In this document: one piece after another, positions 14,802 through 20,656 of the stretch
Position numbering within the stretch: the stretch's first letter is position 1
Layout: each line of letters starts with the position of its first letter
Assembly: GCA_045633845.1 (NCBI GenBank)
Contig: JAZQZC010000034.1
Coordinates: 1 to 20,656, forward strand
Source of the DNA: RGIG4708 sp045633845
GTDB lineage: Bacteria; Bacillota; Clostridia; UMGS1810
Direction: 5' to 3'
DNA: 20,656 bases
The notes under the pieces: model-generated
Databases searched by the model: none
The model's input: only the letters and a program-made list of their open reading frames with translations
Told to the model about the DNA's origin: nothing
Position numbers and translations under genes: made by a program

Positions 14802-17129
14802 TTATCCCTCCAGTGCTGTTGACTTAAGGTCAAGTCTTGTTATAATATCCTGCTGAATTTCAGGAGATAAATCAAGGAAGTTTACAAACGTTCCGTGAAT
14901 TCTCATAATATATACACCGCTCGGTGCATACTTTTCGGGGTTTGCAAGAACTTTTCTCAGGGTTTCAGGTGTAGTCACATTTACATACAGATAAAATGGT
15001 GATACTCCACTTTTCAATTCATTAAAAAATAGCGGCTTGACTATGTTGTGATAGAATTCAACACCCTTTTTATTGTAATCATCACCCTTGAAATACTTAG
15101 GGTCAACACCAAGATGAGATGCATATCCACCGTTGAATTCTTCAAATGGCAATTTCATATTAGAAAGCATTCTAAAGCCCAGTCCATTTGACGCTTCGCC
15201 ATACAAAGGATCTACACCATATCCCAACATATCTCTCGACTTTCTTCCGTCAGGTGTTGCACCTACCCAATATCCGTAAGTAAGATGCGTTGACGGACTT
15301 GAGAAATCAGGTCTGAAAGGATTTCCAAGATAGTTTTTCTTTGAACGAAGAAGTTTTGAAACACGGATAGCGATTTCTCTTGCTTCATTATCAACCACTT
15401 CTATATTGTTGCCGAACTTAGGGCATGACAATAGGAAACTTCTTAAATCTTCATATCCATCAAAATTATTATTCAATGCTTTTACAAGCATTTCTTTATT
15501 TTCAGGATATCTCTTTACGAACTCATCAATGGCAACAAAAGAATCGGCAAGGACTGTAAGTCCATGAACAAGACATCCGCTTCCGTTGTACTTTGTTCCC
15601 TGAACTTTAATATCACGCATATCTGCGCCATATTCAAGGCCACCCATAAAACAGCTCAAAAACGGAACTTTAAGCTCTGCTAAAGCACAGGATGCACCGT
15701 TTGCCGAGTATACCATCTTATCAACCACTTTTTCAAGTGTTTTATAAAACGCTTCTCTTATGTTTTCAAGCGTGTAATCATCGGTTTCCATAAGTTTTTC
15801 ACCAGTTATTGCTGAAACCCCTCTGTTCAAAACCATCTCAAGAACTTTCGGAAGATTTATCCAGCTATTGGTTGTATTTGCATTATCCTTACCCATAATA
15901 AGGGGTTCCTGACAACCTGCAACGGAATAATCAGGAATATCCGCTTCTTCAACACCATTATTTTTTAGCACTTCAAAAAGTGCATCGTCATTAAATAGTG
16001 ACGGTGTAAGAACGCCTGCCGAAAAGAAGAACTTACCCATTTCTTCATAAAGCTTTTGTGGTGTATTTTTATGTAACTTAACAGACAAAATCGGTTGTGG
16101 AAGATTCATATCGTAATATGCATCCATAATAGCATACGTCATTTCATTTGTAAGATCATTACCCTCGGCATCTCTTCCGCCTAAAAGAACATTTTGCGAA
16201 ATTGCCCAGCTTCTATCACCCACATTATAGAAAACCAAGAAATGCTTAAATAGTTCGCTTGCTTCTTCCCTTGAAAGCTCGCCTCTGTATGGTTCAAAAA
16301 TCCTGTCAGCATTGCCGACTGAAAAAGCATACGGATTAGGTGCTTGTTCAATGCACATAACTGTCCACAACAAAATATAAAGCTGCAATGCTTCATAAAG
16401 ATTTTCTGCACCTTTTGAAGAAATATTAATAAGAGATTTTTCCATGAAATCAAGCTGTTCAAGTCTTTCGTGAGAGCAGGATTTCTTCTGTTCCTTTATA
16501 ATTTCAATGTATCTGTCAACAAGAATTTTTACACCACCTAAGGCTATTGCTGCTGCTTCATAAAATTCACCATCTTTTGATTTTGCCTGATTTATCATTG
16601 CATCCGCACCATGTTTGAGTGCAAATCTGAAGTCCGGGATAACATGACCCGTTACCTGCTCTACAAAAAAGATTACTTCTTTAGTGTAATCCTCCGCATC
16701 ACTATAAGTTTTATTAAGCATCTCAACCATTTTGGAATTAGATGTAAATGAACGCACTTTATCGATACGTTCTTTTGTAAACTCATCACTTGGCTCAATG
16801 TCATTATATATTGCCATCGGATCACAGTAGCCCGAAAATCCTTCAACTGTAAATGATGGATTAATAAGAGCATAACTCTTCGCAAAAGCATCTCTTTGCG
16901 TTCCTACAAAGATTGCATTGTCGCTCACAAACAACGGCATTTCTTTTAAAACCTCGCACAAAAGATATGCCTTTTTTATTTCATGTGGATAATTTACATA
17001 TTTATCGTCCTTTTTCATTTCTGTTTCTTTTGCGATAAACCAGCCGTCAAGTCTTTTAATTACCCTTTCCTCTTTATAAAGAGCCTTTGCCATTTCGGTA
17101 AGTTTTCCCGGTTCGTAAATTCCGTACAT
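14802..17129 (-). CDS. Glycyl radical enzyme (PFL-like family), substrate unknown
   Basis: 775-aa oxygen-sensitive radical enzyme of the pyruvate formate-lyase superfamily, which also contains glycerol and propanediol dehydratases, choline lyase and sulfonate lyases. The thiyl loop is VAGCQEP, with Cys406 and Glu408 matching the C-x-E motif of the dehydratase and lyase branch. The radical loop near the C-terminus is IMRIHGTFVNF, with Gly746 as the glycyl site. Compared with the usual R-[IVT]-[CSA]-G-Y it has His before and Thr after the glycine. A C-x-E cysteine rather than the Cys-Cys pair of true pyruvate formate-lyase argues against PFL activity. A ggaggag site precedes the ATG, which is 12 bases after the activase stop. 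Context points to sugar or polyol chemistry. Confidence 0.88.
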   Translation of the reverse strand: MYGIYEPGKLTEMAKALYKEERVIKRLDGWFIAKETEMKKDDKYVNYPHEIKKAYLLCEVLKEMPLFVSDNAIFVGTQRDAFAKSYALINPSFTVEGFSGYCDPMAIYNDIEPSDEFTKERIDKVRSFTSNSKMVEMLNKTYSDAEDYTKEVIFFVEQVTGHVIPDFRFALKHGADAMINQAKSKDGEFYEAAAIALGGVKILVDRYIEIIKEQKKSCSHERLEQLDFMEKSLINISSKGAENLYEALQLYILLWTVMCIEQAPNPYAFSVGNADRIFEPYRGELSREEASELFKHFLVFYNVGDRSWAISQNVLLGGRDAEGNDLTNEMTYAIMDAYYDMNLPQPILSVKLHKNTPQKLYEEMGKFFFSAGVLTPSLFNDDALFEVLKNNGVEEADIPDYSVAGCQEPLIMGKDNANTTNSWINLPKVLEMVLNRGVSAITGEKLMETDDYTLENIREAFYKTLEKVVDKMVYSANGASCALAELKVPFLSCFMGGLEYGADMRDIKVQGTKYNGSGCLVHGLTVLADSFVAIDEFVKRYPENKEMLVKALNNNFDGYEDLRSFLLSCPKFGNNIEVVDNEAREIAIRVSKLLRSKKNYLGNPFRPDFSSPSTHLTYGYWVGATPDGRKSRDMLGYGVDPLYGEASNGLGFRMLSNMKLPFEEFNGGYASHLGVDPKYFKGDDYNKKGVEFYHNIVKPLFFNELKSGVSPFYLYVNVTTPETLRKVLANPEKYAPSGVYIMRIHGTFVNFLDLSPEIQQDIITRLDLKSTALEG

Positions 17130-17141
17130 TTTAACTCCTCC

Positions 17142-17843
17142 TTATGTTTCTATAAGTTTCAGATTGTTCTTTTTGAAAATTTCTTTAAATTCATTCAAAG
17201 TATCTTTCCGCACAAATCCGTTTTTGACTTTGTATTCTTGCGTCCATTTGTCCTTGCCGAACTCATGATAAGTTAAAAATTCAAATACCACATTTGATGT
17301 GTCAAAACAAGAAAAATATTCAGCAAAACCACCAGGGTTTTGTGTGTTAATTCTGTTTATCAACGGAATTCTTATATGCAGCTGTCTTCCTGATTTACAA
17401 ATCTTTTCGAAGTTACTCTTTATAACTTCGTTTCCGATGCCTGTATATTTTTCATGTATTTCATTATCAAAATGTTTGAAATCCATTATAAGATAATCAA
17501 CATAATCAATCAATTTAAAAAGTTCAGGATGGGTTCCGTTTGTTTCTATACATGTGTGTATATTTTCGATTTTGAGAAGCTTTAACAGTTTCAACAAGCT
17601 GTCATATTGCATTGTCGCCTCTCCACCTGTAAAAGTAACACCGCCGCCCGAAAAAAACATCATCTTAGCCAAAATACACTCTTTTACTATTTCCTGCACG
17701 TCATATTCTTTACCGCCGACTGCAGACATTCCTTCAGGGTTTGAGCACCATATACAGCTCATATTACAACCCTGCAAATGATATACAAGTCTATTCCCCG
17801 GACCATCCTGAGAAAAGTTGAATCCTTTTTGATAAATCTTCAC
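17142..17843 (-). CDS. Glycyl radical enzyme activase (radical SAM)
   Basis: 233-aa radical SAM protein that installs the glycyl radical on the adjacent enzyme. The 4Fe-4S site is C26-x3-C30-x2-C33 (CNMSCIWC), followed by the SAM-binding GGE motif in TFTGGEA and an IETNG strand. It is short and lacks the ferredoxin-like insertion with extra cysteine clusters carried by most activases of the dehydratase and lyase branch, so it resembles the small pyruvate formate-lyase activase in build. The start codon is GTG at 17843, with a gaggtgg site just upstream. It is the first gene of the operon, opposite the AraC regulator. Confidence 0.88.
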   Translation of the reverse strand: MKIYQKGFNFSQDGPGNRLVYHLQGCNMSCIWCSNPEGMSAVGGKEYDVQEIVKECILAKMMFFSGGGVTFTGGEATMQYDSLLKLLKLLKIENIHTCIETNGTHPELFKLIDYVDYLIMDFKHFDNEIHEKYTGIGNEVIKSNFEKICKSGRQLHIRIPLINRINTQNPGGFAEYFSCFDTSNVVFEFLTYHEFGKDKWTQEYKVKNGFVRKDTLNEFKEIFKKNNLKLIET

Positions 17844-17845
17844 CT

Positions 17846-17935
17846 TACCACCTCTTTTCTAGTATATCGTTATATTTTATTGAAACGAATTGACAATAAA
17901 GAAAATATGATGTAAAATAACGAAAAGAGGTGGTA
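17846..17935. promoter_or_regulatory. Divergent promoters sharing one -35 site
   Basis: On the + strand ttgaca (17890-17895), 17 bases, then taaaat (17913-17918) form a near-ideal promoter for the regulator gene. On the - strand ttgtca (complement of 17891-17896), 16 bases, then tataac (complement of 17869-17874) serve the radical-enzyme operon. The two -35 hexamers overlap almost completely, so the polymerases should compete. The region is bounded by a perfect 14-base inverted repeat, taccacctcttttc (17846-17859) and gaaaagaggtggta (17922-17935), which includes the ribosome binding sites of both genes. Confidence 0.65.
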
Positions 17936-17937
17936 TT

Positions 17938-18720
17938 ATGTATATTAAATTTTCAGATAACATGAAACATAGAATAACCGAAGCTAACATCAATTTCTAC
18001 GCCAAACCCTTTATTCATCCAGAGAGAAAAATGAAAGAGAGCGACTTTATATATATGCTTAACGGAGAATGGGATTTCGGACAAAATAACGAAACATATA
18101 AGATAAAAAAAGACGATATTCTCATTTTACCTGCCAATAATACTCATTTTGGTTTAACGCCTTGCTCTCCTAATACAAAAACAATGTATTTTCATGTCAC
18201 CTGCGAAAATGATTATATGTCAGATCTTTTCTTGGATGGTTTATGCTCTAAAATACATATTAACACTTCGCATAACTCAAATATAAAAAAATATTTCTTG
18301 GAAACAGTAAATTGTAAACTTGCAAACAAGCAAAAGAAAGCGGATTTATTTTTTCAATTGTTACTTACGGAACTTTGTGACAAAGAACCAACTACTCATT
18401 CCCTTTCTCAAAATATAAAAGATACTATTCATAATAACCCCGAAAAATTTTTCAGCAACAAAGAACTTGCTGAAAAACACAATGTATCTGTCAAAACTGC
18501 TGAAACACATTTTAAGGCACAATTCGGTACAACTATTCATCAATATATCCTTGAATTTAAAATGAATGAAGCTATTTCATTCTTTAACAAATTTCCCAAT
18601 ATAACAATTAAACAAACCGCTTTGAACCTTGGATTTTATGACGAATATCATTTCAGCAAACAATTCAAAAAAATTATTGGTGTTTCTCCTTCCCAGTATA
18701 AAAATATAAAACAATTATAA
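17938..18720 (+). CDS. AraC-family transcriptional regulator
   Basis: 260 aa. The N-terminal part (about 1-120) is a cupin-like sensor domain (LNGEWDFGQN..ILILPANNTHFGLTP). The C-terminal 100 residues form the two helix-turn-helix units of AraC/XylS regulators: NKELAEKHNVSVKTAETHFKAQFG, then IKQTALNLGFYDEYHFSKQFKKIIGVSPSQY. Such cupin-AraC proteins typically bind a sugar and activate a neighbouring catabolic operon. The divergent placement, with promoters sharing a -35 site, supports control of the glycyl radical operon and itself (inference). The ATG at 17938 has an agaggtgg site. Confidence 0.88.
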   Translation: MYIKFSDNMKHRITEANINFYAKPFIHPERKMKESDFIYMLNGEWDFGQNNETYKIKKDDILILPANNTHFGLTPCSPNTKTMYFHVTCENDYMSDLFLDGLCSKIHINTSHNSNIKKYFLETVNCKLANKQKKADLFFQLLLTELCDKEPTTHSLSQNIKDTIHNNPEKFFSNKELAEKHNVSVKTAETHFKAQFGTTIHQYILEFKMNEAISFFNKFPNITIKQTALNLGFYDEYHFSKQFKKIIGVSPSQYKNIKQL

Positions 18721-18782
18721 GTAAGAATGTAAATTCGCATATGACAAAATACTTTCTTATCCTCCTTCTTAGTTTTGGATAT

Positions 18783-18826
18783 AAAAAAAGACGGTAACTT
18801 CATTTCTGAAATTACCGCCTTCGTTT
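18783..18826 (-). terminator. Hairpin with T-tract on the - strand
   Basis: acggtaa (18790-18796) pairs with ttaccgc (18820-18826 side) through a stem that is followed on the - strand by seven T residues (18789-18783). It may be a second stop for the rRNA/tRNA transcript. On the + strand it could help end the regulator transcript, although no good T-run follows there. Confidence 0.55.
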
Positions 18827-18845
18827 ATCAATATTATATTCACTA

Positions 18846-18928
18846 GTTCAAGTCTGGTTCTTACCATGTTAGCTTTCGCTTGAATTAAACCCTCCAAAAA
18901 CCTGCTGTCGTTGGTTCAAGTCTGGTTC
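18846..18928. repeat. 15-base direct repeat pair
   Basis: gttcaagtctggttc occurs at 18846-18860 and again at 18914-18928, start to start 68 bases. The stretch 18830-18990 contains no gene. Paired short repeats beside a tRNA cluster can mark a recombination site or insertion remnant, but no integrase is present. The role is unknown. Confidence 0.5.
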
Positions 18929-18992
18929 AAAACCGCTTGGCATCTACCCTTTTGTTTCAAAACTGATTTTTTCAAAAAGCCCTCAAACCATT

Positions 18993-19034
18993 GAAAAAAG
19001 CGAACAATTTAGATGTCATCTAAATCATTCGCTT
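18993..19034 (-). terminator. Terminator after the distal tRNA-Glu
   Basis: On the - strand gcgaatgatttagatg pairs with catctaaattgttcgc (19032-19000), a 16-base stem with one or two mismatches, followed by six T residues (18999-18994). It starts four bases past the encoded CCA of the tRNA-Glu gene and is the probable end of the operon. Confidence 0.8.
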
Positions 19035-19038
19035 CTTT

Positions 19039-19113
19039 TGGTGACCCCTACGGGATTCGAACCCATGTTATCGCCGTGAAAGGGCGGTGTCTTAACCACT
19101 TGACCAAGGGGCC
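19039..19113 (-). tRNA. tRNA-Glu (anticodon UUC), distal copy
   Basis: The - strand folds as a tRNA: acceptor ggcccct with aggggtc, anticodon stem ccgcc/ggcgg with loop ctttcac (anticodon UUC), T-arm gggttcgaatccc, discriminator A and an encoded CCA. It is identical over 75 bases to the copy at 19426-19500. Confidence 0.95.
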
Positions 19114-19183
19114 TTGCATATATGATAACATTTTATTGAATTAAGCCAAAAGCAAAACTCAACAAAATGTTATTTTCAGTATA

Positions 19184-19206
19184 AAAGCATCCGCAAAGGA
19201 TGCTTT
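19184..19206 (-). terminator. Hairpin between tRNA genes
   Basis: aaagcatcc (19184-19192) pairs perfectly with ggatgcttt (19198-19206), giving a T-rich end on the - strand just after the CAU tRNA. A second inverted repeat, ataacatttt/aaaatgttat (19125-19134 and 19164-19173), lies before the distal tRNA-Glu. These may be processing signals or a partial terminator. Confidence 0.5.
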
Positions 19207-19208
19207 GT

Positions 19209-19285
19209 TGGTGGACCTTCAGGGACTCGAACCCCGGACCGACCGGTTATGAGCCGGTTGCTCTAACCAACTGAGCTAAAGGTCC
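19209..19285 (-). tRNA. tRNA with CAU anticodon (Met or Ile2)
   Basis: Acceptor ggacctt with aaggtcc, D-arm agctcagttggttagagc, anticodon stem accgg/ccggt with loop ctcataa (anticodon CAU), T-arm ggggttcgagtccc, and encoded CCA; 77 bases. CAU may mean elongator methionine, or isoleucine after lysidine modification. The sequence read by eye does not settle which. It is not an initiator-type tRNA, because the 1-72 pair is intact. Confidence 0.9.
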
Positions 19286-19359
19286 ATATAAAAAGCGGCA
19301 CAGCCACGTTTGTCGCGTACATAACTAAAACATCCCACACGCGAGCAAATTCTATACAG

Positions 19360-19384
19360 TAAAAAACGGCGTCTGCCGTTTTTA
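19360..19384. terminator. Bidirectional hairpin between tRNA genes
   Basis: aaaaacggc (19362-19370) pairs with gccgttttt (19375-19383) around a four-base loop. It ends in T residues on both strands and could reduce read-through between the two tRNA pairs. Nothing else is recognised in the 140-base gap 19286-19425. Confidence 0.5.
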
Positions 19385-19425
19385 CCAATCGACCAGCATT
19401 TTGCTGATACGTATTAAATAAAGTG

Positions 19426-19500
19426 TGGTGACCCCTACGGGATTCGAACCCATGTTATCGCCGTGAAAGGGCGGTGTCTTAACCACTTGACCAAGGGGCC
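19426..19500 (-). tRNA. tRNA-Glu (anticodon UUC), proximal copy
   Basis: Same 75-base sequence and fold as the distal copy, with CCA encoded and anticodon loop ctttcac. It lies six bases downstream of the tRNA-Asn gene on the - strand, so both are part of the rRNA transcript. Confidence 0.95.
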
Positions 19501-19506
19501 ACACTT

Positions 19507-19582
19507 TGGCTCCCCCTGTTGGACTTGAACCAACGACAACTCGGTTAACAGCCGAGTGCTCTACCGACTGAGCTAAGGAGGA
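19507..19582 (-). tRNA. tRNA-Asn (anticodon GUU)
   Basis: Acceptor tcctcct with agggggga-type partner (one G-U pair), D-arm agctcagtcggtagagc, anticodon stem ctcgg/ccgag with loop ctgttaa (anticodon GUU), T-arm gttggttcaagtccaac, discriminator G and encoded CCA. It follows 5S rRNA by seven bases. Confidence 0.95.
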
Positions 19583-19589
19583 ATATTTA

Positions 19590-19703
19590 CCTCAGCGACT
19601 TCCTACTTTCCCAGGCAGCTGCCCGCCAAGTATCATCGGCACTACGGAGCTTAACTTCTGTGTTCGGTATGGGTACAGGTGTGGCCTCCGCGTTATTGTC
19701 ACT
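19590..19703 (-). rRNA. rrf: 5S ribosomal RNA
   Basis: The - strand contains the conserved 5S core ccataccgaacacagaag ttaag and the 3' part ggcagctgcctgggaaagtagg. The ends are placed by pairing of the terminal helix region and are approximate to a few bases. It is the third rRNA of a 16S-23S-5S operon whose 16S lies outside the window. Confidence 0.93.
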
Positions 19704-19768
19704 AAGTTTCAACTGAATACTTTACTTACTCTATCTGACTATCTGTAATATCTCTTATCTCTTTTTTC

Positions 19769-19790
19769 GGTGCGTCATAAATGCCGCACC
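19769..19790. repeat. Short palindrome in the 23S-5S spacer
   Basis: ggtgcgtcat pairs with atgccgcacc around aa, with one mismatch, and is followed by ctac. On the - strand this reads gtagggtgcg..cgcacc, similar in style to the gtagggg-type palindrome at 5956-6053. A separate hairpin gaatgc/gcattc near 19805-19822 may be part of the rRNA processing stem. Confidence 0.45.
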
Positions 19791-19850
19791 CTACTCTTTT
19801 TTTAGAATGCTTTTGTGCATTCCCTTTCTCGAATCATTCCAATTTCTCTT

Positions 19851-20656
<806 letters not shown>

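Overview
The window looks like a chromosomal segment of a low-GC Gram-positive anaerobe, most likely a Clostridia member. The basis is strong aggaggt-type ribosome binding sites, an LL-H-type phage holin, glycyl-radical chemistry, and an rRNA operon trailing a tRNA cluster. This placement is inferred from gene content, not from a phylogeny.

Layout, left to right. (1) 1-437 holds two long palindromic elements and a structured RNA leader that ends in a hairpin over the ribosome binding site of the first gene, an ECF-transporter S component of folate type (438-1202, +). (2) 1203-5951 is an arginine operon on the + strand: a promoter with ArgR-like boxes, then argC, argJ, argB and argD, closed by a terminator. 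Together these genes turn acetylglutamate into ornithine through acetylated intermediates; argJ recycles the acetyl group. A 115-base near-palindrome sits between argJ and argB. (3) 5956-12116 is a compact phage-derived cassette on the + strand: portal protein, Prp-type cysteine protease, long coiled-coil fibre protein, a small unknown protein, an M15-type endolysin, a small two-helix membrane protein and an LL-H holin. No terminase, major capsid protein, tail-tube gene or integrase is present between argD and the next operon.

(4) 12120-12512 has no gene and carries repeats and hairpins. (5) 12513-17843 (- strand) is a four-gene operon. In transcription order it encodes a radical-SAM activase, a glycyl radical enzyme of unassigned substrate with an unusual radical-loop sequence, an FGGY sugar kinase and a mannose-6-phosphate-isomerase-like enzyme. 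An AraC-family regulator (17938-18720, +) is transcribed divergently, and the two predicted promoters share one -35 position. The likely theme is regulated anaerobic use of a sugar or polyol, with radical cleavage or dehydration followed by phosphorylation and isomerisation.

(6) 18783 to the end is the distal part of an rRNA operon on the - strand: the 3' part of 23S (running off the window), 5S, tRNA-Asn, tRNA-Glu, a CAU tRNA and a second identical tRNA-Glu, then terminator hairpins.

The two items most worth following up are the glycyl radical operon and the capsid-less phage cassette. The leader RNA of the first gene is a third candidate.
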